Positions 44,868 through 53,345 of a stretch of DNA of 64,000 nucleotides are shown piece by piece. Origin of the DNA: Mesorhizobium sp. B2-1-1 (lineage in GTDB: Bacteria; Pseudomonadota; Alphaproteobacteria; Rhizobiales; Rhizobiaceae); contig NZ_CP083954.1 in assembly GCF_006442975.2 (NCBI RefSeq), forward strand, positions 1,929,501-1,993,500. Direction: 5' to 3'. The notes under the pieces are model-generated. The model saw only the letters and a list, made by a program, of their open reading frames with translations, was not told the DNA's origin and did not search any database. Each line of letters opens with the position of its first letter. Position 1 is the first letter of the stretch. Position numbers and translations under genes: made by a program.

Positions 44868-45622
44868 GGCGACGGCTCCCCGAGCTTGCCGGCCACCTCG
44901 AACGAGGCGATGTCGGCCGCGTCGAAATGCTCGTGAATGCGCCGGTCCGCGAGATCGGTGTCGCCCGCCATGATCGCGTCGTAGATCGCCTGGTGCCGTT
45001 CGACGGTGGCCCTCCAATCCGCTTCCGTGCGGTTGGAGCGCTGGGAGAACAGTTCCGAAACCTCGCGTTGGACAGACCGCATCCCTTCCATCTGAATACG
45101 GATCATGGAGTTGCCCGTGGCCGTCGCGAGGCCGAGGTGGAACAGAATGTCGGCTTGCGTGAAATCGCCAGGCCTCCCGATGCCGGCGTGCATGTCGAGC
45201 ACGGCCTGGCGCATCATTTCCAGGCCGCGCGGATCGCGGCGCTCGGCGGCCAGCCTGGCTATGCCAACCTCGATGACGCGGCGCATCTCGTTGGCTTCCT
45301 GAAGCCGCGTCAGGCTCGAACGGACCGCATAGGCGTAGATGCGCTCCATCGGCTCGCCGCTAAGTGCCTTGGCGCGGGCAACTTTTCCTTGCTGGGTCGA
45401 AACGAGGCCGGCGCTGGTCAACTGGCGCAGCGCCTCGCGTGCGATGGGCTTGGAGACGCCGAATTCCCGGGCGATCTCGCCTTCCGGCGGCAGCGCTTCG
45501 CCAGGCGCGATGCGTCCGTCGAACAACGCCGCGGCGATCGCATCCGAGACGCCGTCCGCGAGGCGGGAAGGGCTCGCGAGTTTCGCGGAGAAAATCGGCT
45601 TGCGTGCTTCGTCCAGGGGCAT
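44864..45622 (-). CDS. GntR family regulator, FadR subfamily
   Basis: A 252-residue regulator. Residues 20-90 form the winged helix (ALPPEGEIAREFGVSKPIAR, then EALRQLTSAGLVSTQQGKV). The C-terminal FCD effector domain starts around residue 100 and contains helices with FHLGLATATGNSMIRIQ and HQAIYDAIMAGDTDLADRRI. It heads the leftward transport operon and is divergent from a dehydratase operon, with an inverted repeat between them, so it likely represses both until a sugar-acid effector binds. Confidence 0.9.
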   Translation of the reverse strand: MPLDEARKPIFSAKLASPSRLADGVSDAIAAALFDGRIAPGEALPPEGEIAREFGVSKPIAREALRQLTSAGLVSTQQGKVARAKALSGEPMERIYAYAVRSSLTRLQEANEMRRVIEVGIARLAAERRDPRGLEMMRQAVLDMHAGIGRPGDFTQADILFHLGLATATGNSMIRIQMEGMRSVQREVSELFSQRSNRTEADWRATVERHQAIYDAIMAGDTDLADRRIHEHFDAADIASFEVAGKLGEPSP

Positions 45623-45664
45623 TCGGAATCCTTTCCGAGCTCACTAGCACGGTTTTCCCGAACA

Positions 45665-45689
45665 TAGCAACTAAGTTTTTTGGTTGCTA
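45665..45689. promoter_or_regulatory. Candidate GntR operator in a divergent control region
   Basis: TAGCAAC (45665-45671) and GTTGCTA (45683-45689) form a perfect inverted repeat around an A/T-rich centre. It lies between the two divergent starts at 45622 and about 45750, the natural place for autoregulation by the GntR protein. Confidence 0.6.
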
Positions 45690-45749
45690 AGTTTACAAGT
45701 GAAAGCTATGAAGGCGGTGCGAGAGGACCAAGGGAGAAATCTGGAGCCG

Positions 45750-46895
45750 ATGCACGTGAGCGATCCAATCGCGGCGGGGCCGCTGAAGATTGCCGAGGTG
45801 ATTGCCCATCCCCTCAGCCAGACATTGCCCCGGCCCACGGTCACGTCCTGGGGCGTCTATGAAAAGGTCTCGCTGGTCCTGGTCGAAGTGCGCACGAGCG
45901 AGGGCATTGTCGGCGTAGGCGAAACCCTGGCGCGGTTCTCGCCCAAGGCTTATGTCGAGCTGATCGAAAGCTCGCTCAAGCCGCGCCTGCTCGGCCAGGA
46001 CGCGCGCAACATCGGCGCCCTATGGCAGTCCATGCGCCGCGCGCTTTCGGGCAGGGCGGGCGGCGTGCTGATCGAGGCCATCGCCGGCGTGGACATCGCG
46101 CTATGGGATATATTGGGCAAGGCGACCGGGCAGCCGATCGCGAAGCTTCTCGGCGGTGTCGGACGCGACCGCATCGACGTCTATGCCGCCGCGGTCAACT
46201 GGGTCGACGACGATGCCGCCGACGCTGAACTCGATCGTTATCTCGGCGAGGGCTTTACGCGCATCAAGGTTAAGATGGCGCGGCCCGTGCGCGAAGCCTG
46301 CAAACGGATCGAGCGCATCCGCAAGCGCGCCGGCGATGCGATCGGGCTCTGCGTCGATGCGAACTGGGCCTACAATCTGGACGAGGCGGTCGAGGTAGGT
46401 CGTGCGCTTTCGGCAAACGGCTATTTCTGGTTCGAGGAGCCGCTGCAACCGGAAAACGAGCAGGGTTATGAGGAACTGCGCCGGCGCTGCGACGTGCCGC
46501 TGGCCGCGGGCGAGAGCAATTTCACGTTGGACCAGGCGCAGCGCCTGATCGCCAACCGGACGTTGTCCGTGCTGCAGCCCGACGTGGCGCGCGCGGGCGG
46601 CATCTCCGAGACGCGTCGCATGGCCGACTACGCCGCGGCGCATGATGTCCGCTACGCGCCGCATATCGGCATGTCGGGCATCGTCTGCGAGACCGCAAGC
46701 GTCCATCTGGCAGCCGCGATGCCGAATTTCGGCGTCATGGAGTGCGAGTGCGACGCCAGCCCGTTCAAGACCAGTCTGGCCGATCTCGCGCCCGGTTGCG
46801 TCAGGCAGAAGAACGGCACGCTGGACGTCCCGCAGAAACCGGGGCTCGGCATAGAGATCGACTGGGATGCCGTCAAGAAACTGAAAGCCGGATGA
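45750..46895 (+). CDS. Mandelate racemase / muconate lactonizing enzyme family protein
   Basis: A 381-residue enolase-superfamily enzyme. The KxK catalytic motif is in RIKVKMARPV near residue 175. The metal ligands are in CVDANWAYN, WFEEPLQPEN and AAGESNFT, and APHIGMSG supplies the likely acid/base His. Such proteins dehydrate sugar acids or racemise hydroxy acids; the subgroup is not resolved. The ATG at 45750 follows GGAG at short spacing; an ATG at 45708 is in frame but poorly placed. It starts the rightward operon, so a sugar-acid dehydratase role is most likely. Confidence 0.88.
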   Translation: MHVSDPIAAGPLKIAEVIAHPLSQTLPRPTVTSWGVYEKVSLVLVEVRTSEGIVGVGETLARFSPKAYVELIESSLKPRLLGQDARNIGALWQSMRRALSGRAGGVLIEAIAGVDIALWDILGKATGQPIAKLLGGVGRDRIDVYAAAVNWVDDDAADAELDRYLGEGFTRIKVKMARPVREACKRIERIRKRAGDAIGLCVDANWAYNLDEAVEVGRALSANGYFWFEEPLQPENEQGYEELRRRCDVPLAAGESNFTLDQAQRLIANRTLSVLQPDVARAGGISETRRMADYAAAHDVRYAPHIGMSGIVCETASVHLAAAMPNFGVMECECDASPFKTSLADLAPGCVRQKNGTLDVPQKPGLGIEIDWDAVKKLKAG

Positions 46896-46902
46896 GGCCG
46901 AG

Positions 46903-47814
46903 ATGAAGAACCAGGTTCCAAACCAGGGCGCTGACCTCGCCGAGGCGATGCGGCTGGCGTTGTTGCGCGCGGACCCCGCGCTCAGCCGCTTCGACCCGCT
47001 GCCGCGGATATTGTCGTTCGACGATTTCGCGCGCGGCCATTGCGGCTGGTCGCAGCTTGTCGGCAACTATGAGGACGATCTGGACACCATGCTGCCGGGC
47101 TACGCGCAACATACCAGCGCCATGCTGTCGACGCTCGCGCACTGGGACGCCGGCTCACACGGGGGGATGGATTCATCCTATGCGTTGAAGGTTGCGACAC
47201 GTCCCGCGCCGGGAGCCCGCAACGTCGCCATCAAACGCCACACATTCAGGAAGCGCGGACCGATCCGCTTCGAGATGTATTTCACCTTCAAGCCCGAAGC
47301 CAATGCGCTGAAGCTGTCCGAAACCGATGTGCGCTCCGTCGGCTTCCTGTTCGACCTGCAGGGCGGAGACCAGGATGGCAACAGCGATCGGGTCATGCCG
47401 CATCTGCGCTTTTTGAACGCGCTCGACGGCCAGCACTTGCAAAAATGGCAATACAAGCGCGAGACCGAGAAGATCATCCCGATCGGCAGCGACGACAAGA
47501 CGATCAGCCACTATCACCTGTCGCCGGAGGGATGGCTCGACCTTCCCGGCGGATCGCAGCGCCTGTGCTACAACGAGATCCCAACCAAGGTGAACTGGAC
47601 TTATCTGTGCTTCGATTTCGATCTGGAATCGATGACGGCGCTCGGGCTGCGCTGCAACGATCGCAGCTTCGATCTCTCGGGATTCGATTCGATCCGCATT
47701 CCGGCGATGAAGAACCTGTGGTGCATGCTCAATTTCGGCCTCTTCGCTGAAACCGACGTTGCCAAACGGGCCTTCCTCTATGTCGATTCCATCTGCATTT
47801 CCGGAGACTTCTGA
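46903..47814 (+). CDS. Uncharacterised protein (resembles DUF6772 family)
   Basis: A 303-residue protein without signal peptide or membrane helices. It is rich in predicted beta strands and aromatic residues (IRFEMYFTFKPEANALKLSE, GFLFDLQGGDQDGNSDRVMP, TYLCFDFDLESMTALGLRC), suggesting a jelly-roll or concanavalin-like fold. I believe it belongs to the family filed as DUF6772, but this recall is not certain. It starts seven bases after the dehydratase and overlaps the next gene by one base. Its place in a sugar-uptake locus suggests carbohydrate binding or catalysis. Confidence 0.7.
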   Translation: MKNQVPNQGADLAEAMRLALLRADPALSRFDPLPRILSFDDFARGHCGWSQLVGNYEDDLDTMLPGYAQHTSAMLSTLAHWDAGSHGGMDSSYALKVATRPAPGARNVAIKRHTFRKRGPIRFEMYFTFKPEANALKLSETDVRSVGFLFDLQGGDQDGNSDRVMPHLRFLNALDGQHLQKWQYKRETEKIIPIGSDDKTISHYHLSPEGWLDLPGGSQRLCYNEIPTKVNWTYLCFDFDLESMTALGLRCNDRSFDLSGFDSIRIPAMKNLWCMLNFGLFAETDVAKRAFLYVDSICISGDF

Positions 47815-48149
47815 TGCTGCCCGAGAACATCACCGCGGTCGTCTCGCGCAACGAGCGCTGGCGCGGCGAGGCCGCCAGCGAGCCTTACGAGGCAGGATGG
47901 GCGCGCGAGGCGATCTTCTTCGTGCGCGCGTTGAAGCAACCTGTCGGCCCTGCGGCAACGGCGTGGATCGAGATCTCGCCGGATGGAATGCACTGGCTGC
48001 GCGAAGGCACCGAGTTTGTCATGCCGGCCGAGCGCGACGGCATGGCAATGGCGCGGCTTAGCCATTTTGGCAACTGGCTGCGCGTCGCGGCGCGTTTCGA
48101 CAGCGGCGCGGAATGCAGCGTGCTCGTGACACTGCACCTGAAGGCCTGA
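47814..48149 (+). CDS. Uncharacterised small beta-rich protein
   Basis: A 111-residue protein with alternating strands: AREAIFFVRALKQPVG, ATAWIEISPDGMHWLREGTE, and LRVAARFDSGAECSVLVTLH. No signal peptide. The pattern resembles a small single-sheet accessory or carbohydrate-binding module. It overlaps the preceding gene by one base, so the two are probably co-translated and may form a complex. No family name is recognised. Confidence 0.65.
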   Translation: MLPENITAVVSRNERWRGEAASEPYEAGWAREAIFFVRALKQPVGPAATAWIEISPDGMHWLREGTEFVMPAERDGMAMARLSHFGNWLRVAARFDSGAECSVLVTLHLKA

Positions 48150-48203
48150 ACACGCCGTGCCAAACCTTGCCGCCGGCCAACCCTTACTGTTCACGGAGAC
48201 ATC

Positions 48204-48992
48204 ATGATCGATCCCTATCCGACGTTTGCCCAGGACAGTTTTGCCGGCAAGAGCGTGCTGGTGACCGGTGCCGCGAGCGGCATGGGTTTCGAGACCGCCC
48301 GTGCCTTTCTCTCCAAGGGCGCCGAGGTCGTGATGTGCGACCGCGATACCGAGGGGTTGGCGAAGCGCCATGACGAATTGAGCGGAACGGCCGGGACACC
48401 ACCGCACAAGGTGGTGGCCGACATGGGCGACCCCGACAGCATCGCGCGCATGTTCGACTATTGCGACGCCAGGCTGGCGCGGCTCGACAACGTCGTGACC
48501 TGCGCGGCGATCATCACTGCCAAGAGAATCGCGGAGCAGGATTGGGCGCACTGGCAGCGCGTCCTCGGCGTCAATCTGCTGGGCACCTTCTTCACCGTCC
48601 AGGGGGCGGTGCAGCGCATGCAAGGCAATGCCGGCGGGGGGAATATCGTGTGCGTGGCCTCCGACGCCGGTGTGCATGGCGGCGGCGGGCTCATCGCCGA
48701 CACCGCCTATGCGGCGTCCAAGGCCGGCACGCTGTCGCTGGTGAAGTCGGTTGCGCGCGAATTGGCGGGAAAGAAGGTGCGCATCAACGCCCTCAATCCG
48801 GGGCCGACCGATTCGCCGATGCATTCCCATATCGACCAGGCTCTCAAGGACCGCATCGCGGCCAATTTGCCGATGCGCCGCATGGGCCGGCCCGACGACA
48901 TGGCCGCCGCGATCCTATTCCTTTGCTCGGACGCCGCGAGCTTCGTCTATGGCGCGGCGCTCGACGTTGATGGCGGCTCGATGTTCCGCTGA
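48204..48992 (+). CDS. Short-chain dehydrogenase/reductase, copy B
   Basis: A 262-residue SDR. TGAASGMGFETARAF is the NAD(P) loop, ASDAGVHGGGGLIADTAYAA plus SKAGTLSLVK carries Ser-Tyr-Lys, and the end is AALDVDGGSMFR. The usual NNAG is replaced by TCAA. GGAGACATC lies before the ATG at 48204. It closes the rightward operon. With copy A in the divergent operon, the locus has two dehydrogenases, perhaps acting on successive steps. Confidence 0.88.
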   Translation: MIDPYPTFAQDSFAGKSVLVTGAASGMGFETARAFLSKGAEVVMCDRDTEGLAKRHDELSGTAGTPPHKVVADMGDPDSIARMFDYCDARLARLDNVVTCAAIITAKRIAEQDWAHWQRVLGVNLLGTFFTVQGAVQRMQGNAGGGNIVCVASDAGVHGGGGLIADTAYAASKAGTLSLVKSVARELAGKKVRINALNPGPTDSPMHSHIDQALKDRIAANLPMRRMGRPDDMAAAILFLCSDAASFVYGAALDVDGGSMFR

Positions 48993-49009
48993 CCGGCACC
49001 GCCAAGCAT

Positions 49010-49035
49010 GGTGACCGGCGTTAGCACCGGTCACC
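49010..49035. repeat. Perfect hairpin after the sugar-acid operon
   Basis: GGTGACCGG and CCGGTCACC form a nine-pair stem with an eight-base loop, 18 bases after the SDR stop and between convergent genes. No T-run follows on either strand, so it may act as an mRNA end stabiliser rather than a terminator. Confidence 0.5.
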
Positions 49036-49133
49036 GCGCCCTGCCGGCGGCACGACCTACGGAATTAGGCGCTCTCCATGACTTTGCTCGGAACCTGACA
49101 TACTTGAAACCGAAGGTTCGGCGAACGTTCTCC

Positions 49134-49436
49134 TCAGGCGGAAATGCCGCCTCTGCCCGTCTTGATCCCCGCCATCCAGGGTATGGAGGTCGAGACGTCT
49201 TCAAGGATCCTGGCCGAGCGCGCAAAGCCGGCAAAAGCATCGCGTGCCAGCGAGGCTGGGACATGGCCGTCATAGGCGCGTTGACACGCGCGCAGGGCGG
49301 TTTCGAAAATCGGGCCTCTGCGGTTCCGGGGCCAATTCTGCAGAAACTCGAATGCATCTTCGAGGCACGCTACTTCCTCGATCATGAAATCCCCGTTCTT
49401 CACCAGAACAGGCTGCTCGAACATTTTGTCATTCAT
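49134..49436 (-). CDS. DUF982 domain protein
   Basis: A 100-residue member of DUF982, a small family almost confined to rhizobia. The typical order is seen: a strand segment (FEQPVLVKNGDFMIEEVACL), EDAFEFLQNWPRNRRGPIFE, and then a helix (ALRACQRAYDGHVPASLARD). The ATG at 49436 is preferred; an upstream in-frame start adds an unusual 22 residues. Function unknown. It is the leftmost gene of the stress island. Confidence 0.82.
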   Translation of the reverse strand: MNDKMFEQPVLVKNGDFMIEEVACLEDAFEFLQNWPRNRRGPIFETALRACQRAYDGHVPASLARDAFAGFARSARILEDVSTSIPWMAGIKTGRGGISA

Positions 49437-49588
49437 GAACTTCCTCCATTGGCTGGATGCTTTTGAGGGGTTGGCCCCAACCCCTTCATTGGGGCAGTTC
49501 ATCGTTTCACGAGACGCCGAACTGCTCTAACTGTTTGTTTCCACGTAATTTCCAGGGAAAAAGCGGTATGCGCTTTCCCGGGATTGCT

Positions 49589-50053
49589 CTAGGCTGCTTC
49601 AGGTTCCGGCAGGGAAAATGCCCCGCCACCGCCTGCCCTCGGGATCGCCGCGCAGACCGGGCTCGGAGGTGGATCGTCATCATCGTCTTCACCTCGGATG
49701 CCCGCGATCCAGCGGGACCAACTCCCTCGACGGAAGCGGCCGAAAGAACGCCGCTGGGACCGAGACGCCGCCCTGTGCGGCGGATGCCCTTGCTCGCGCT
49801 CATCCAGTGCCTTCAGCGCGCGAAGGATCTCATCCACATTCATGACCGAGCCGTCATCCAGCCTGCGCAGCGACGGAGCGTCGTCAACCGCATGCGCGTC
49901 CGAGGCCCATGAGGCAAGCAAGGCACGCTTCGCCTCAAGGCTCATGGTTGAGCAGTTGAGAACGTCGCCGGGGTTTTTCGGCACCGGCGAGACGTCGATG
50001 CGGGTCGGTTTTCTTGTGCCGGCTTGAAGAAAGATATCAGCTTCGCTTCTCAT
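49589..50053 (-). CDS. Conserved hypothetical protein, rhizobial type
   Basis: A 154-residue protein. The first half is conserved in style with proteins seen in rhizobial stress regions: NPGDVLNCSTMSLEAKRALL, WASDAHAVDDAPSLRRLDDG and VDEILRALKALDE. The tail is low-complexity (Arg/Ser-rich, then DDDDD and Pro/Gly-rich). No membrane or signal segment. It starts 66 bases after the Hsp20 stop in the same direction and is probably in its transcript. Function unknown. Confidence 0.72.
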   Translation of the reverse strand: MRSEADIFLQAGTRKPTRIDVSPVPKNPGDVLNCSTMSLEAKRALLASWASDAHAVDDAPSLRRLDDGSVMNVDEILRALKALDEREQGHPPHRAASRSQRRSFGRFRRGSWSRWIAGIRGEDDDDDPPPSPVCAAIPRAGGGGAFSLPEPEAA

Positions 50054-50119
50054 CTCCGTTCTCCGCAATCTTGGCTTCCCGGCGTTGCCGGGAGGCGGAC
50101 CGCAGGTTGTTGCGACATT

Positions 50120-50584
50120 CTAGGCCGCCTTGCGCGACACATCCTGGCTTATCGACTTCGTTGTATTTTCAGGGTCGCGGACGCCAATCTCGATGCGACG
50201 CGGCTTGAGTTCCTCGGGCACCTCACGCACGAGCTCGATGGCGAGCAAACCGCAGTTCAGCGTCGCAGCCTTCACCCTTAGGTGGTCGGCCAGCCTGAAG
50301 GCCTGTCTGAAATTACCTGTCGCAAGGCCTTGGTGGAGAACTTGCCGCTGCTCTGGATCGGGCTTCTTGCGTCCGGTAACGCACAGTTCGGCGCCGTTCT
50401 GCACGAGTTCGAGCTCGTCTAGGTCGTAGCCTGCTACCGCCATGGTGATGCGGTAATTGTTCTCATTCTTCTTTTCAATGTTGTAGGGAGGCCAGTCCGA
50501 GCGAATGCTGCTGTCGAGCATGTCGAAAAGACGGTCGAAGCCGACCGTCGTGCGGTAAAGGGGTGCAAAATCCACGCTTCTCAT
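50120..50584 (-). CDS. Small heat-shock protein (Hsp20, IbpA class)
   Basis: A 154-residue alpha-crystallin-type chaperone. The conserved core runs from YNIEKKNENNYRITMAVAGY to about residue 130, with LCVTGRKKPD and FRQAFRLADHLRVKAATLNC, and GLLAIELVREVPEELKPRRI at the end of the domain. It holds unfolding proteins during heat stress. Two ATGs are in frame six bases apart. The second (50584) is preferred because it leaves seven bases after GGAGGA, whereas the first leaves one. A ROSE-like RNA thermometer covers the start. Confidence 0.92.
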   Translation of the reverse strand: MRSVDFAPLYRTTVGFDRLFDMLDSSIRSDWPPYNIEKKNENNYRITMAVAGYDLDELELVQNGAELCVTGRKKPDPEQRQVLHQGLATGNFRQAFRLADHLRVKAATLNCGLLAIELVREVPEELKPRRIEIGVRDPENTTKSISQDVSRKAA

Positions 50585-50665
50585 ATCCATATCCTCCGAA
50601 AAGCAACATGGGACGCCGCAGGTGTCGCGACGCCTTTTTCATCGAGCCGAAGCCTCGACGCGAAA
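50585..50665 (-). promoter_or_regulatory. ROSE-type RNA thermometer in the hsp20 leader
   Basis: In the minus-strand transcript the final hairpin (50587-50611) pairs CCATG-TTGCT with the GGAGGA ribosome site and the first ATG, leaving one G unpaired. This is the UUGCU/AGGA arrangement of ROSE elements. An upstream stem with a TTCG tetraloop lies near 50642-50658. Heating would melt the last stem and expose the ribosome site. Confidence 0.72.
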
Positions 50666-50938
50666 CGATCTGGGAACGGCCAGAAATCTCTTCAAGAGGG
50701 GTCCCAAAAATTTTTTGATGCTAAGTTGCCATGCAAGACCAGTGGCTTGCGGTAGTTCTGCCGCACGACCCTTTCACTCTTGCAACAGCAGGATCTGCCC
50801 CGAAGCGGTACATGGCCCGAGACTTCCGCGATGGTCGGGGCGCCGATACCGATCCCACGGACTCGGTAGAAGTATCCCTATGCAGTGTCGCCGCGCACGT
50901 CGCCATCCGTCGCGGACGTGGGGCGAGATCGGCTGTGC
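50591..50938. other. Interval of 348 bases upstream of hsp20
   Basis: Contains the ROSE leader and, further right, a possible heat-shock -35 (CTTGAA on the minus strand at 50696-50691) with a weak CCCAGAT about 16 bases on. From about 50700 to 50938 I see no gene or clear signal. Confidence 0.5.
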
Positions 50939-52708
50939 CTACGCTTCCTCGGAAACTTCGTTCATCATGGACTTCAGCGGCTCCTCGCCGACATTGTCCT
51001 CGATCTGGTCGTGTCCAGGCGTGTCCGGCAGCGCCTTGCGGAAATTCCTCGCATAATCCGGCGGCATCCTGGGCGGCATCATTGGCTCATAGGCGTCCAC
51101 GACGGCCTCGATGATCACCGGTCCCTGCGTGGCGAAGGCCGCCTCAAGCACGCCCTCGACCTCTTCCGGCCGCGAGACGCTGTAGCCGATGCCGCCCATG
51201 GCTTCGGCGGCCATGGCGAAATCGATGGGCTGCAGCTCGCAGCCGAATTGCGGATTGCCAAGGAACATCATCTGCTCCCAGGCGATCTGGTTCAGCATGC
51301 CGTTCTTGAGCACGAGGACCTTGAGGGGAATGCCGTGCCGTACCGCAGTCGAGAATTCGCCGAGTTGCATGGCAAGCCCACCATCCCCAACCACTGCGAA
51401 GATAGGGCGCCCCGGAAAGGCAATGCCGGCGGCAATCGCATAGGGAAGGCCGCAGGCCATCGAGGCGAGCGCTCCAGAAACCCCGAACGCCTGTCCGGTC
51501 TTCATGTCGATGTGCCTGGCAGCCATCTCGGTATTCTGTCCTGAATCGGCTGCCAGGATCGCGTTCTCGGGCATACGCCTGCCGAACGCCTTGACCACGA
51601 GTTGCGGCTTCAGCGGCACGTCCGGCTTGGCTTCGGACAATGCCATCGCGTTGCGCCAGCGGGTCATTTCCTGCCGCGCCTTTTCCAGGAAGGAGCGGTC
51701 GCTCTTGCGCTCGAGGCGTTCGTTGAGAAGGCGCAAGGTTTCGGCGGTATCGCCTACAAGCCCCGCCTCGACGGGATAGCGCAGGCCGATCCTCTGCGCG
51801 TCACGGTCGATCTGGACGCCGCGCGCCTTGCCGGGTTCAGGATAGTATTCGATGTAGGGGAAGGTCGATCCGACGATCAGCAGGGCGTCGCATTTGCTCA
51901 GCGCATCCTGCGAGGCGCGGGTGCCGAGAATGCCGATGCCGCCGGTCGTATTCGGATGGTCGTCGGGCAGCACGGCTTTGCCGAGCAGCGCCTTGGCGAC
52001 GGGCGCCGCCAGCAGGTCCGACGCGCGTTCAAGTTCTTCGCGCGCGCCGAGTGCGCCGCGCCCGGCCAGGATAGCGACTTTTTTCGCTGCATTGAGAATC
52101 TCAACCGCCTGGTCGAGCTGGTCGGCAGCCGGAAGCCGGCTGCCTTCGAACCATCGATCGGGGGTGTGCGAGGGCCGGTTTCGCTTCGAGCGGTCCGCCT
52201 CGGGCAACTCGTTTTCCTGTACATCGCTGGCAATCGACAGATGGGCGACGCCGCGCCGGGCAAGGGCCGAGCGGCAGGCGAGACCGGCCAGGTTTTCCAT
52301 ATGGGCGGCATCGGAGACCTGTGCGTTGAAGATCGCTACGTCGTTGAAGGCGCGGGTCAGGTCGACGTCCTGCTGCGTAAAAGTCTCGATAAGGTCGTGG
52401 AACTGCATGCCGGTGATGGCAAGCACGGGAGCCTGGTCGAGCTTGGCGTCATAGAGCCCGGTAAGGAGGTGTGTGCCCCCCGGTCCCAAGGTGGCCAGGC
52501 AGACGCCCAGCCTGCCGGTCCATTTGGCATAGGCGCACGCCATGAAGGCGGCAGATTCCTCGTGCCTGACCTGGACGAACCGGATGCGGTCCTGACGGGT
52601 GCGCAACGCCTCCATGATGCCGTTTATGCCGTCGCCCGGCAGGCCGAAGACGACCTCCACTTTCCAGTTGATCAGCGTGTCGACGAGGATTTCGGCGGCA
52701 TTGGGCAT
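50939..52708 (-). CDS. Pyruvate oxidase-like thiamine-diphosphate enzyme (PoxB class)
   Basis: A 589-residue three-domain ThDP enzyme. VRHEESAAFMACAYAKWTG holds the catalytic Glu near residue 50, and VGDGGLAMQLGEFSTAVRHG with LKVLVLKN is the ThDP/Mg motif near 440. The middle domain (VAILAGRGALGAREEL) is of the FAD/ADP-binding type. The closest named group is pyruvate:quinone oxidase, which makes acetate from pyruvate; related decarboxylases cannot be excluded. It follows the DUF2267 gene and lies near xfp-ackA, so acetate-generating metabolism under stress is plausible. Confidence 0.85.
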   Translation of the reverse strand: MPNAAEILVDTLINWKVEVVFGLPGDGINGIMEALRTRQDRIRFVQVRHEESAAFMACAYAKWTGRLGVCLATLGPGGTHLLTGLYDAKLDQAPVLAITGMQFHDLIETFTQQDVDLTRAFNDVAIFNAQVSDAAHMENLAGLACRSALARRGVAHLSIASDVQENELPEADRSKRNRPSHTPDRWFEGSRLPAADQLDQAVEILNAAKKVAILAGRGALGAREELERASDLLAAPVAKALLGKAVLPDDHPNTTGGIGILGTRASQDALSKCDALLIVGSTFPYIEYYPEPGKARGVQIDRDAQRIGLRYPVEAGLVGDTAETLRLLNERLERKSDRSFLEKARQEMTRWRNAMALSEAKPDVPLKPQLVVKAFGRRMPENAILAADSGQNTEMAARHIDMKTGQAFGVSGALASMACGLPYAIAAGIAFPGRPIFAVVGDGGLAMQLGEFSTAVRHGIPLKVLVLKNGMLNQIAWEQMMFLGNPQFGCELQPIDFAMAAEAMGGIGYSVSRPEEVEGVLEAAFATQGPVIIEAVVDAYEPMMPPRMPPDYARNFRKALPDTPGHDQIEDNVGEEPLKSMMNEVSEEA

Positions 52709-52757
52709 GGCGGATTTCCTTTATTGAGCACGCCGGCCTCTCGAACCGGGAGGAGGT

Positions 52758-53198
52758 TCAGTGTTTCGTATCGGGATCGGGACAGAGCTGCCGTACGTCC
52801 TCAGGCAGCGAGGCGCGGACCTTTCTGATCTGGCCGGGGTCGATATGGTGAAAGAGGACCTTGAAGACCGATTGAACCGCGGCTTTCGGGTCGACGGGAC
52901 GCGTATCGTCCATGCCCTGCTCAACGGGGCCGAGAAACTCTTCCAGGGAACGGCTCTTTTGCGGCATGCGTGACGGCTCGAACTGCTCATAGTAGGTGCC
53001 GCGCACGAGCAGCGGCAACTGCGCTCCAAGATGCGAAGCCATGTCGACCGGAAGCCGGTCCCTGACGGTGCGCAAGACGACGCCGAGCAGGTGCCAAGCG
53101 AACTGGCGATCCTGTCCGTGGTCGGCCATGATCTCGTCCAGCCAGACATTGGTGGTTTGGGTGGTCTTGTCGAAAATCTCGAGTCCGGTAGCGCTCAT
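52758..53198 (-). CDS. DUF2267 domain protein
   Basis: A 146-residue protein matching DUF2267: TTQTTNVWLDEIMADHGQD, FAWHLLGVVLRTVRDRLPVD and AAQLGAQLPLLVRG-like segments, with GTYYEQFEP as a hallmark. It is helical and cytoplasmic, of unknown function, and frequently found in stress-linked loci. The ATG at 53198 has a strong GAGGAGG; an upstream in-frame start would add 11 residues. It is 49 bases ahead of the pyruvate-oxidase-like gene and probably co-transcribed with it. Confidence 0.85.
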   Translation of the reverse strand: MSATGLEIFDKTTQTTNVWLDEIMADHGQDRQFAWHLLGVVLRTVRDRLPVDMASHLGAQLPLLVRGTYYEQFEPSRMPQKSRSLEEFLGPVEQGMDDTRPVDPKAAVQSVFKVLFHHIDPGQIRKVRASLPEDVRQLCPDPDTKH

Positions 53199-53345
53199 CG
53201 CCGCCTCCTCAATCGAATCGCTCACCCGCAAAACCCGTCGGCAAAACCATCGGTGGCAGGGAAAGTTTCATGCCCGGCCGAAATTTCTTCGCTTCGGCAG
53301 TTCACGCGAGATGCTGCACCGGCTGTCGCAGTCGCTGTCCGACAA

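Noticed and set aside
49468..49485. GGGGTTGG-CC-CCAACCCC palindrome as a terminator
   Set aside because: No T-run follows on either strand and it lies in the leader of a leftward gene. It may be a structure of some kind but evidence is lacking.
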